NCBI GenBank assembly: GCA_015488875.1
Contig: WFMX01000184.1
Coordinates: forward strand, 1 to 13,550
Direction of reading: 5' to 3'
DNA from: Campylobacterota bacterium
GTDB lineage: Bacteria > Campylobacterota > Campylobacteria > Campylobacterales > Sulfurovaceae
Length of the DNA: 13,550 bases
The notes under the pieces are model-generated. The model was not told the DNA's origin, ran no database searches, and saw nothing but the letters and a program-made list of their open reading frames with translations. This document shows, piece after piece, positions 6,070 through 12,640 of the stretch. Positions within the stretch are counted from its first letter, which is position 1. The number at the start of each line of letters is the position of its first letter. Made by a program: the position numbers and the translations under genes.

Positions 6070-6870
6070 ATGAAAATGTATCAACGATTACTGATCGGTC
6101 TATCGGCCACTATGCTCTTGAGTACGACGAGTTATGCAGAACATATCTGGGTAGGATTGTATGCAAAGGGTAGCAAAATGACAGCACAGTCTATCATAAG
6201 CAGAGAGTATCTAGGAGATATCGGTGATGCGATTGAGGGGGAGTGGAGAAAGGGCTATTTCCTCGTAGATCTAGAGCATGGTCGCCGTACTTGGATGGGT
6301 GTATTTGCCAAAGGGACAGGATACACAGCACAGACATATCTACACAGTAGCAACTGGAGAAAGTTTGTAAAAAGTGTAGAGAAGAAAAAGAAGCTCGGTT
6401 ATGATATCATAGATATAGAGTATGGCGATGCTGAGTGGGTAGGCATATTCGCCAAAGGCACAAACTTTACAGATCAAGTCCTCACCACAGATAGAGAGTG
6501 GAAAGATTTCAAAAAAACCATCAAAAAAAAGTGGGATGAAGGGTATGCACTCACTGAAGTCGAAGCTGGTGGTGGTCAATGGGTAGGAGTATTTGCTAAA
6601 AACAGCGTATATAAGCACGAAACTTACATTAGTCTCGATGAGTGGAGTCAAGTAAGAAGGACTATCCGTGATAGATGGGATAACGGAGAGCAGGTGGTCA
6701 AGATAGAGTATGGTGAGGGTCGATGGTTTGTACTCTTCTCCAAAGATGCTCCATGGACAGCACAAGCGTATAGTAGTAATTATGGCTGGGAGAGATTTAG
6801 AGGCAAATTCAAGAACTATTGGAACAATAAATTTGATGTGATATCTATAGCTAGTGGATGGAACGACTAA
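6070..6870 (+). CDS. Secreted protein of five exact 48-residue repeats (DUF7477-like)
   Basis: A signal peptide ends at A23 (STTSYA). The rest is five tandem repeats, each opening with a Trp: W27, W75, W123, W171 and W219, a spacing of exactly 48 residues every time with no indels. The repeat pattern is W-[VM]-G-[LVI]-[FY]-A-K-G-x-x-[YF]-T-x-Q, then a Trp or aromatic in a charged helix-like stretch with W-x-x-G-Y, then a short acidic strand ending I/V-E-Y/A/H-G. The motif FAKGTGYTAQ recalls the DUF7477 segment of some plant kinases and bacterial secreted proteins, by memory only. AAGGA lies about eight bases before the ATG. It follows the GH8-like gene on the same strand, so both may act on a cell-surface polymer. 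No enzymatic motif is visible; a binding or structural role is inferred. Confidence 0.85.
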   Translation: MKMYQRLLIGLSATMLLSTTSYAEHIWVGLYAKGSKMTAQSIISREYLGDIGDAIEGEWRKGYFLVDLEHGRRTWMGVFAKGTGYTAQTYLHSSNWRKFVKSVEKKKKLGYDIIDIEYGDAEWVGIFAKGTNFTDQVLTTDREWKDFKKTIKKKWDEGYALTEVEAGGGQWVGVFAKNSVYKHETYISLDEWSQVRRTIRDRWDNGEQVVKIEYGEGRWFVLFSKDAPWTAQAYSSNYGWERFRGKFKNYWNNKFDVISIASGWND

Positions 6871-6933
6871 GAGATACGGATAGAGGAGACTCTTTCTCGT
6901 TTCAATGCCATGGGGGCTTTATAGACATTGTGT

Positions 6934-7569
6934 TTATTTGATAAACTCGACAACACTTTCAAAGTCTGATCTTAATTTCTGGGGTTGTTCATTTATTCTA
7001 TATCCAAAAGGCAACATCATAGATACTTGAAATTTGTTTGTATCAAGCTCTAAAACTTTTTCTATATTTTCTTTTTCAAAGCCCTCTATCGGACAAGAAT
7101 CAATCCCAATGAAAGCAGCTGCATTCATCATATTGGTGGCTGCTATATAAGTTTGTCTTGCACTCCATTGATATACCTTCTCATCATCATCTAAAACATC
7201 AGCAAGGTGCGAAGCATACAGTCCTATAAAGGCATCTAGCTTTTCTTGTGGTAGGTTACGACGCATTAGCTGTGAACGAACTGCACCACTATCCACTTTC
7301 AATGTATCAATTCCAGCCAATACAACTATTAGATGTGAACAAGTTGTAATTTGTGGTTGATTCCAGCAAAATGGTCTTAATCTTTCTCTTAGTTCATCGT
7401 TTGTAATGACTAAAAATTTCCATGCCTCCATGCCAAACGAACTAGGTGATTTTCGTCCAACTTCTAAAATATAGTGCATATCCTCATCACCAATTTTTTT
7501 AGTCTCATCAAATAGTTTACAAGCGTGTCTAAAATTCATCATCTCTAAAAATTCTTCTTTTTTAGTCAT
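6934..7569 (-). CDS. Nitroreductase-family NAD(P)H:FMN oxidoreductase (FrxA/NfsB-like)
   Basis: A 211-residue cytoplasmic flavoenzyme expected to bind FMN and reduce nitro compounds, quinones or flavins with NAD(P)H. Visible family features are the N-terminal FRHACKLFD (basic residues for the FMN phosphate), SPSSFGMEAWKFLVI at about residues 40-55, WSARQTYIAATNMMNAAAFIG near 135-155, IDSCPIEGF (the classic G/C-x-x-E-G loop) and a C-terminal PFGYR. The pattern resembles Helicobacter pylori FrxA more than RdxA. It lies 24 bases after the CDP-alcohol phosphatidyltransferase stop on the same strand and is probably cotranscribed from its promoter. Its codon use (many ATT, AAA and TTA) differs from flanking recA, eno and rarA. 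The natural substrate cannot be told. Confidence 0.92.
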   Translation of the reverse strand: MTKKEEFLEMMNFRHACKLFDETKKIGDEDMHYILEVGRKSPSSFGMEAWKFLVITNDELRERLRPFCWNQPQITTCSHLIVVLAGIDTLKVDSGAVRSQLMRRNLPQEKLDAFIGLYASHLADVLDDDEKVYQWSARQTYIAATNMMNAAAFIGIDSCPIEGFEKENIEKVLELDTNKFQVSMMLPFGYRINEQPQKLRSDFESVVEFIK

Positions 7570-7593
7570 TATTTCTCTCTTTTTAAGTTAATT

Positions 7594-8220
7594 TTATATC
7601 AGTTGCAAGGCATAGATAGCCGTTATCCCCAAAGTATAGACTCCGAGTAGATATACATTTCTAGGATTTCCTGAAAGCTTAGGTGTTTTGATCTCTGATA
7701 CATTTAAAATGGATAATCCAACTCCGCTAACATATAAAATGACTGAAAACGAACTATGGCTAACTACGCTCTCAAACAAAAAGACAAAAACCAAGATCAA
7801 GCTATTGTTGTCAAGAGCAAGTCCTGTATATTTCGTGCCACCTGCTAATCCATAAGTGCTAAAATAGCTAAGTCGAATAGCAGCAGCCGATACCATGATA
7901 AATGCACCTATGAGGTATATGGGTTGAAAATTTCCATAGCTTAGGAGTAAAATAGCAGGAGTTACCCCATAGCTTACTATATCTATGAGTACATCAAGTT
8001 GCCCACCAAATTTGGCATCTGTAGGGGTTCTACCTTTCAATCTTCTAGCGACCAACCCGTCAGCCCAATCAAAGGCAACAGCCCAAACCATACCAATCAT
8101 GGCTGCTGCATAAAGATCTGTAATACTAAAATATATAGCCAAAACAGTACAAGCTAATCCAGAAAGTGATAGGAGATTTGGTATATCTTTAACATAAGAT
8201 AGAATGGTAGAATGTTTCAT
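7594..8220 (-). CDS. CDP-alcohol phosphatidyltransferase family membrane enzyme (PssA- or Pcs-like)
   Basis: A 208-residue integral membrane enzyme with about six hydrophobic segments. The family signature begins D51-W-A-D54-G-L-V-A-R59, followed by G72, D76 and D80; these aspartates bind the metal and CDP-alcohol. Between AR and the G there are 12 residues, not the eight usual in PssA and PgsA; a 12-residue gap is the form described for phosphatidylcholine synthase. In contrast, GGQLDVLIDIVSYGVTPAIL reads like PssA. Substrate is therefore open: CDP-diacylglycerol with serine, choline or another alcohol, or a soluble CDP-alcohol. A divergent TagD-like cytidylyltransferase gene starts 121 bases away, which could supply a CDP-alcohol. 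A strong promoter at 8242-8269 and an AAGG before the ATG support the start; the nitroreductase follows. Confidence 0.85.
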   Translation of the reverse strand: MKHSTILSYVKDIPNLLSLSGLACTVLAIYFSITDLYAAAMIGMVWAVAFDWADGLVARRLKGRTPTDAKFGGQLDVLIDIVSYGVTPAILLLSYGNFQPIYLIGAFIMVSAAAIRLSYFSTYGLAGGTKYTGLALDNNSLILVFVFLFESVVSHSSFSVILYVSGVGLSILNVSEIKTPKLSGNPRNVYLLGVYTLGITAIYALQLI

Positions 8221-8241
8221 TTTAATACCTTGTTTTATTTT

Positions 8242-8269
8242 ATTATACCATAATCTAGTATTTAAACAA
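8242..8269 (-). promoter_or_regulatory. Sigma-70 type promoter for the CDP-alcohol transferase-nitroreductase unit
   Basis: On the minus strand a -35 TTGTTT (8264-8269) is followed after 16 bases by a perfect TATAAT (8242-8247) that is preceded by TGG, making an extended -10. It is the best promoter in the window and gives a leader of about 15-20 bases. Confidence 0.7.
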
Positions 8270-8341
8270 ATATTAAATTAATTTCTGATTGTCCTTGCTT
8301 TTAAGGTTTCATGGGTATCATAGGTTCAATAAGGAGTTAAA

Positions 8342-8758
8342 ATGAAGATAGTGTATACTGTTGGAACCTTCGATTTATTACATGTAGGGCATTTAGCTTT
8401 ATTGGAATATTGTAAAACATTGGGTACTAAACTGATAGTTGGTGTCGCTTCTGATGAAGTGGTAGCTTCATACAAAAGAAATGTTCCTGTGATTCCTCTA
8501 AGCCAAAGAATGGAGATGCTCAAAGCTCTAAGCTGTGTGGATGCCGTTTTATCTTATGAAAAGTTAGAATATGTAACCAATTGCAAAGAGTTGGACATTG
8601 ATATTTTTGTGATTGGGGAGGATTGGGGAGACAAGCCACATAATATTGCGGTGGAAGAATACCTAAAATCAAAAGGAAAAAAGATAATTCAAGTTACCTA
8701 TAGCCCACAAACTTCATCTAGCAAAATAAAACAAAATGTGATAGCCCAAGCTGTATAA
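8342..8758 (+). CDS. TagD-like cytidylyltransferase (glycerol-3-phosphate cytidylyltransferase family)
   Basis: A 138-residue single-domain nucleotidyltransferase. It has TVGTFDLLHVGH (residues 6-17) with the HxGH nucleotide motif, SDE at 37-39, QRMEML at 55-60, GEDW at 92-95 and SSSKIK at 125-130, which together match the TagD/CTP:glycerol-3-phosphate or CTP:ethanolamine-phosphate class, transferring CMP from CTP to a phosphorylated alcohol. The length is near that of Bacillus TagD (129). AAGGAG lies five bases before the ATG. The divergent CDP-alcohol transferase gene makes a pathway partnership plausible. The true alcohol (glycerol, ribitol, ethanolamine or other) is not decided by the sequence, and related folds also use ATP (FAD synthetase type), though GEDW plus SSSKIK favours the CTP group. 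No terminator is evident before the repeat island that follows. Confidence 0.85.
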   Translation: MKIVYTVGTFDLLHVGHLALLEYCKTLGTKLIVGVASDEVVASYKRNVPVIPLSQRMEMLKALSCVDAVLSYEKLEYVTNCKELDIDIFVIGEDWGDKPHNIAVEEYLKSKGKKIIQVTYSPQTSSSKIKQNVIAQAV

Positions 8759-8803
8759 ATAAAAAATAAGCTTTACAGGTTGTGAGTTCAGAAAACAAGC
8801 TTT

Positions 8804-8846
8804 ACAGTTAGGGGCATTGATCCCGTGAAAGAAGTAAAAGAAAGCT
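8804..8846 (+). repeat. Degenerate, truncated copy of the hairpin repeat
   Basis: Aligned with the reverse complement of copy 1, 34 of 44 positions match with one gap. The opening ACAGTTAGGGG and the CGTGAA of the loop are intact; the closing TGTCCCC arm is missing, and the next copy begins at the following base, so two copies lie head to tail. Confidence 0.6.
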
Positions 8847-8910
8847 ACAATTAGGGGACATTTGTTTTGTGAACAAAGTGAATAAAAGCTGTGTCCTTGT
8901 ATAACAATGG
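8847..8910 (+). repeat. REPIN-like hairpin repeat, copy 3 (opposite orientation to copies 1 and 2)
   Basis: The core 8847-8898 matches the reverse complement of copy 1 at 44 of 52 bases; weaker similarity runs on to about 8910. GGGGACA (8854-8860) can pair with TGTCCTT (8892-8898) using two G-U wobbles on the plus strand, while the inner stem keeps four T-A pairs and loses two. The same orientation of the element keeps its pairing as in copy 2. Confidence 0.72.
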
Positions 8911-8976
8911 TACAACTTCAAATTCACAAATGGTCGATAAGTAGATCCTACACGATCTGACGGATCTCAAGAGTAA

Positions 8977-9102
8977 GGAACTTCCCAAAAATAAAACTAC
9001 CCATCTCAATCGCCACATAGAATTACTATGCTCCTCATGAGAGAATCCAACTAAAAACAAAATTACTGCATCATATAGGTAGTTTTGTTCTTCTACAGTT
9101 CC
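8977..9102. repeat. Imperfect 25-base inverted repeat bounding a 126-base segment
   Basis: Left arm 8977-9001 and right arm 9078-9102 match as reverse complements at 19 of 25 positions: five bases (GGAAC/GTTCC) and nine bases (AAAACTACC/GGTAGTTTT) are exact and are separated by the same 11-base distance on both sides. The 76 bases between hold no gene. It could be a small non-autonomous element or the base of an RNA stem. Confidence 0.4.
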
Positions 9103-9112
9103 TAATAATCCG

Positions 9113-9140
9113 CGTAGGTCGGATTCCCACGAACCCGACA
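9113..9140. repeat. REP-like hairpin (GTAGGTCGG...CCCGACA type)
   Basis: GTCGGATTC (9118-9126) pairs with GAACCCGAC (9131-9139) around a four-base loop, eight Watson-Crick pairs of nine; the odd pair becomes a G-T wobble on the minus strand. The ends GTAGG and CGACA match the form of REP sequences common in other Proteobacteria, which as I recall are linked to RAYT transposases. Confidence 0.55.
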
Positions 9141-9168
9141 AATAAGATCAAGAGACCATAAAGACTTT

Positions 9169-9996
9169 CTATTTGAAGATCGCCTCTAAATCGCTTACTA
9201 TGGCTGCTGGTACAGTTGCTATGGTCATGAACTGCGACATAGATAGTAGTGGGTAAAATATAGCTATGTTATATTTAGGTGCTAGCGTTTTGGCTTTGCC
9301 TTTCTCTATCAAAACTGTATATGGCAACACAGATGCGTTTGCAGTACCTATCTTGCTTGGAAATTTTGATGTTGCTTTGCTCAGTTTTACACCTACGAGT
9401 GTAGAGCCATTGGAGAGACTTATTTTGAAAAGCATCTTTCCGCTTGCTTTTGCTTTCGCTAAGAGTGCTTTGTTGTCACCCTCTGCTACAGTATCCATAT
9501 CTTCATAGTATGGCATACCTATAGTGAAATGGAATCCTGATATTTTGCCCTTTTTCAATGCATCTTTTGAATCTTCCAAAGAGGTAAATGCTTTATTGAG
9601 CTTGTCAAGTACGGCTTGTGCAGAGGATTTGTTATAATTTGACTGTAGATATGCTTTTAGAAAATAGTGAGGGTTTGTGATCATTATCTTTTTGTGCTTT
9701 TTGTCTACAAGCACACGAAGTACTGCTGCAAAACCTCTATTTTTCTTGCTTGCCATCTTTTTGAGCTCTGGAGATGTAAATACTACACTTTTCGCACCTG
9801 ACACACTATATGTAGTGAGTACCTGAAAACCATTTGCTTTCAAGTTGGCACTTACCTTAGAGGCTGGTTCGTATGCCCCTACTAAAAATGTACTGATCTT
9901 GCCAGATACTACACCACCTGCTGCTTGTGCTGTCGTAGATATACTACTACCTAGTAGCACTATTGTTGCCGCTATACCCAATATTCGTTTCATCAT
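9169..9996 (-). CDS. Exported protein of unknown function
   Basis: The 275-residue product has a clear signal peptide (MMKRILGIAATIVLLGSS to about TTAQA). I do not recognise the family. The mature part is basic and mixed alpha/beta in look: an N-terminal VSGKISTFLVGAYEPASKVS stretch, a segment GAKSVVFTSPELKKMASKKN, then VLVDKKHKKIMITNPHYFLKAYLQ, a Lys-rich amphipathic stretch, and a C-terminal YNIAIFYPLLSMSQFMTIAT. The ITNP-x-Y-x-x-KAYLQ portion faintly recalls DUF302-type proteins, not firmly. No lipobox or membrane anchor remains after cleavage. The start is the first of two adjacent ATGs with AAAGGA five bases upstream; the second ATG (9993) is nearly as good, and a TTG at 10062 is rejected. 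It is divergent from recA and has its own promoter at 10034-10062. Confidence 0.8.
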   Translation of the reverse strand: MMKRILGIAATIVLLGSSISTTAQAAGGVVSGKISTFLVGAYEPASKVSANLKANGFQVLTTYSVSGAKSVVFTSPELKKMASKKNRGFAAVLRVLVDKKHKKIMITNPHYFLKAYLQSNYNKSSAQAVLDKLNKAFTSLEDSKDALKKGKISGFHFTIGMPYYEDMDTVAEGDNKALLAKAKASGKMLFKISLSNGSTLVGVKLSKATSKFPSKIGTANASVLPYTVLIEKGKAKTLAPKYNIAIFYPLLSMSQFMTIATVPAAIVSDLEAIFK

Positions 9997-10033
9997 AATT
10001 ATCCTTTGATATTTGTTGTGATTATATATTAGT

Positions 10034-10062
10034 ATAATAGTTGTTAAGATAAGTTTATACAA
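10034..10062 (-). promoter_or_regulatory. Promoter for the exported-protein gene
   Basis: On the minus strand TTGTAT (10057-10062) and TATTAT (10034-10039) are 17 bases apart. A TATAAT nearer the gene offers an alternative -10 in this very AT-rich stretch, so the exact start is uncertain. Confidence 0.45.
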
Positions 10063-10193
10063 ATAATATAATAGGGAAGGTTTATCAGATATGCTACAAA
10101 TTTAATGTCATTTCGAAATACTTTTGCCCTCTTCACCCAAAAAGAACTAAAATAGTGATAGAATTTTATCATCAAAGGGATCAAGGAATGAGT

Positions 10194-11228
10194 ATGGCAA
10201 TGGATGCAAACAAGCAAAAAGCACTAGATATGGCTATCAAGCAGATAGATAAGACCTTTGGCAAAGGTACTTTGATGCGTCTAGGAGATAAAGAGATAGA
10301 GCCTATAGAGGCTATAAGTACAGGCTCTTTGGGGCTAGATATGGCACTTGGCATTGGCGGTATACCACAAGGCAGAGTGATAGAGATATATGGTCCAGAG
10401 TCGTCAGGCAAGACCACTCTAGCACTTCAGACCATAGCATCAGCACAGGCAGATGGCAAGGTGTGTGTATTTATAGATGCAGAGCATGCACTTGATGTAC
10501 TGTATGCCAAAAACTTAGGTGTAGATATAGACAATCTACTCATATCACAACCAGACTTCGGAGAGCAGGCTCTTGATGTCTTGGAAACAGTAGCTAGAAG
10601 TGGAGCGGTAGATCTAGTAGTGATAGATTCGGTGGCTGCATTGACACCCAAGAATGAGATAGAAGGAGATATGGGAGATAGCCATGTAGGATTACAGGCT
10701 AGACTTATGTCACAAGCACTTCGTAAACTCACGAGCATACTGCACAAGATGAATACCACAGTAATCTTCATCAACCAAATCCGTATGAAGATAGGCACGA
10801 TGGGCTATGGATCGCCAGAGACGACCACAGGTGGTAATGCACTGAAGTTTTATGCATCTGTCCGTATAGATGTCCGTAGGATAGCTACGCTGAAGCAGGG
10901 TGAGACACAGATAGGCAACAGAGTCAAAGCAAAAGTCATCAAAAACAAGGTAGCACCTCCATTTAGACAAGCAGAGTTTGACATCATGTTCGGAGAGGGT
11001 ATATCCCAAGAGGGCGAATTGATAGATTATGGTGTTAAGTTTGATATCGTGGACAAATCAGGTGCTTGGTTTAGCTATGGAGAGAAAAAGCTAGGACAAG
11101 GAAAAGAGAATGCAAAAGCTGTACTCAAAGATGACCCAGAGCTTCGTGCAGAGATAGAGGGTAAAATCAAAGAGGCATTGGGAATGACAAATATGCTCAC
11201 GATGGAGTTGGATGCTGATAAGTCATAA
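10194..11228 (+). CDS. recA: Recombinase A
   Basis: RecA forms ATP-dependent filaments on single-stranded DNA for homologous recombination. The 344-residue protein has Walker A GPESSGKT at 67-74, the EAISTGSLGLDMALG segment, the L1 region EGDMGDSHVGLQARLMSQALR, the L2 region TTGGNALKFYASVR with NQIR just before it, and the core QAEFDIMFGEGIS. The chosen ATG gives MAMDANKQKAL, the N-terminus I recall for Sulfurimonas RecA, with AAGGA six bases upstream; an ATG at 10188 with AAAGGG eight bases upstream and a GTG at 10155 are alternatives. The upstream gap has a weak TAAAAT (10148-10153) and no LexA-type box, which fits the usual absence of LexA in this phylum. No intein or frameshift. Confidence 0.97.
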   Translation: MAMDANKQKALDMAIKQIDKTFGKGTLMRLGDKEIEPIEAISTGSLGLDMALGIGGIPQGRVIEIYGPESSGKTTLALQTIASAQADGKVCVFIDAEHALDVLYAKNLGVDIDNLLISQPDFGEQALDVLETVARSGAVDLVVIDSVAALTPKNEIEGDMGDSHVGLQARLMSQALRKLTSILHKMNTTVIFINQIRMKIGTMGYGSPETTTGGNALKFYASVRIDVRRIATLKQGETQIGNRVKAKVIKNKVAPPFRQAEFDIMFGEGISQEGELIDYGVKFDIVDKSGAWFSYGEKKLGQGKENAKAVLKDDPELRAEIEGKIKEALGMTNMLTMELDADKS

Positions 11229-11245
11229 ATCACGCCCTAAATATG

Positions 11246-11277
11246 ATTATTTTTCATTAAATCAAAATAATTTTTTT
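11246..11277 (+). terminator. Weak AT-only terminator after recA
   Basis: ATTATTTT (11246-11253) pairs with AAAATAAT (11264-11271) across a ten-base loop and runs into a T tract to 11277. The stem has no G-C pair, so efficiency is doubtful, but position (15 bases after the recA stop) and the T tract fit. Confidence 0.35.
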
Positions 11278-11344
11278 ATAATAACCATATATTTGAGTTA
11301 ATTTCGATAAAATAGGAGTATAAAATTTTATCAGGAGTTTATAT

Positions 11345-12616
11345 ATGATTTTTATTGATGATGTGATAGCAGACGAAGTGATGGACAGCAGAGGCAATCC
11401 AACCGTCAGAGTAACAGTGACCCTAAGTGATGGTTCTACTGCGAATGCCATAGTGCCTAGTGGAGCTAGTACAGGCAAGAGAGAGGCGTTGGAGCTTCGT
11501 GATGGTGGCGATAGATATATGGGCAAAGGCGTATTGAAAGCTTGTGCAAATGTAAATGAGCAGATAGCCGATACCCTTGTAGGATTAAGCCCATTCAACC
11601 AAGCAGAGATAGATATGGTGATGAAGCAGCTAGATGGCACAGAGAACTATGGTTCGTTGGGTGCTAATGCTGTACTGGGTGTATCTATGGCGGTAGCTAG
11701 AGTAGCTGCACAGAGTTTGGGAATGCCACTATATAGATATCTAGGCGGTGCCAATGCAGTGACGATACCTGTACCTATGCTAAATATAATAAATGGTGGT
11801 GAACATGCCAACAACTCCGTGGATTTTCAAGAGTATATGATAATGCCTGTAGGTTTTGATAAATTTTCTGATGGACTTCAAGCCTCATCAGAGGTATATC
11901 ACCAACTAAAAAAGATTATTGACGACATGGGTGAGAGTACTGCCGTAGGTGACGAGGGTGGATTTGCCCCAAATCTAAAGAGCAACGAAGAGCCTCTATC
12001 TATCATCATGGAGGCTATAGAAAAAGCAGGCTACAAGGCTGGTGAGCAGATAGCTATAGCCATGGATGTCGCTGCGAGTGAGCTAGTGAATGATGAAGGC
12101 AAATATGTACTCAAGTCAGAGAATAGAGAATTGACAAGCTCCGAGCTGACTGCATACTACCTAGAGATGTGCAATAAATATCCTATAGTCTCTATAGAAG
12201 ATGGTCTCAGTGAAGATGATTGGGAGGGATGGAAAGAGCATACAGAAGTACTAGGCGATAAAATTCAAATCGTAGGCGATGACCTCTTTGTAACTAATGT
12301 AAATATACTTGCAGAGGGGATAGAGAAAGATATAGCCAACTCTATACTGATCAAACCAAACCAAATAGGTACTGTTTCGGAGACTATGCAGACAGTTAGA
12401 CTAGCACAAAGAAGTGGGTATAAGTGCGTCATGAGCCACCGATCTGGAGAAAGTGAAGATGCCTTTATAGCTGATTTTGCTGTGGCATTAAATACAGGTG
12501 AGATCAAGACAGGCTCAACCGCAAGAAGTGATAGAATAGCCAAATACAATAGATTACTAGAGATAGAGAGAGAGTTGGGTCAATTTGAATACCTTGGATC
12601 TTCACTTTTTAGCTAG
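11345..12616 (+). CDS. eno: Enolase (phosphopyruvate hydratase)
   Basis: Enolase interconverts 2-phosphoglycerate and phosphoenolpyruvate in glycolysis and gluconeogenesis; in bacteria it may also sit in the RNA degradosome. The 423-residue length is typical. Visible motifs are EVMDSRGNPTVRV at the N-terminus, VPSGASTGKREALELRD, NIINGGEHANNSVDFQE, AVGDEGGFAPN (catalytic Glu), SIEDGLSEDDW (metal ligand), ILIKPNQIGT (catalytic Lys) and the signature SHRSGESED. AGGAG lies seven bases before the ATG. It follows recA after 116 bases with a possible weak terminator between, and is followed after 24 bases by the FtsB/DivIC-like gene, so eno probably leads a three-gene or longer unit. Confidence 0.98.
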   Translation: MIFIDDVIADEVMDSRGNPTVRVTVTLSDGSTANAIVPSGASTGKREALELRDGGDRYMGKGVLKACANVNEQIADTLVGLSPFNQAEIDMVMKQLDGTENYGSLGANAVLGVSMAVARVAAQSLGMPLYRYLGGANAVTIPVPMLNIINGGEHANNSVDFQEYMIMPVGFDKFSDGLQASSEVYHQLKKIIDDMGESTAVGDEGGFAPNLKSNEEPLSIIMEAIEKAGYKAGEQIAIAMDVAASELVNDEGKYVLKSENRELTSSELTAYYLEMCNKYPIVSIEDGLSEDDWEGWKEHTEVLGDKIQIVGDDLFVTNVNILAEGIEKDIANSILIKPNQIGTVSETMQTVRLAQRSGYKCVMSHRSGESEDAFIADFAVALNTGEIKTGSTARSDRIAKYNRLLEIERELGQFEYLGSSLFS

Positions 12617-12640
12617 TATCAGATATAGGTTATACTCCTA

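Larger units (their letters stand above)
8759..9168. other. 410-base gene-free repeat island between convergent genes
   Basis: No convincing gene lies between the TagD-like gene and the convergent exported-protein gene. The stretch holds an 11-base direct repeat AAGCTTTACAG (8768-8778 and 8797-8807), a degraded and a better copy of the hairpin repeat, an imperfect long inverted repeat, and a REP-like hairpin, listed separately. An open minus-strand frame of 96 codons crosses all of these and is not called as a gene. Confidence 0.7.

Noticed and set aside
6340..6765. Open minus-strand frame of 141 codons
   Set aside because: It is antisense to the middle of the 48-residue-repeat gene, whose own frame shows clear protein periodicity, signal peptide and ribosome-binding site.
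8768..8807. Rho-independent terminator after the TagD-like gene based on paired AAGCTT
   Set aside because: The arms are short palindromes about 25 bases apart, with no G-C-rich stem and no T tract after them; better read as a direct repeat.
1..9140. CRISPR array from the recurring hairpin repeats
   Set aside because: Copies are thousands of bases apart or imperfectly tandem, with no regular spacers and no cas genes.
8851..9141. Open minus-strand frame of 96 codons in the repeat island
   Set aside because: It begins inside the REP-like hairpin and ends inside hairpin copy 3, has no ribosome-binding site, and its hydrophobic look comes from the AT-rich inverted repeat it crosses.
10427..10798. 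Open minus-strand frame of 123 codons, with others antisense to recA and eno
   Set aside because: They oppose highly conserved recA and eno coding and have Ser/Ile/Leu-rich compositions typical of antisense shadows.
11281..11313. Promoter for eno (TAAAAT at 11308-11313)
   Set aside because: The -10 is weak and the only nearby -35-like hexamer is nine bases away; a promoter is likely in this gap but I cannot place it.
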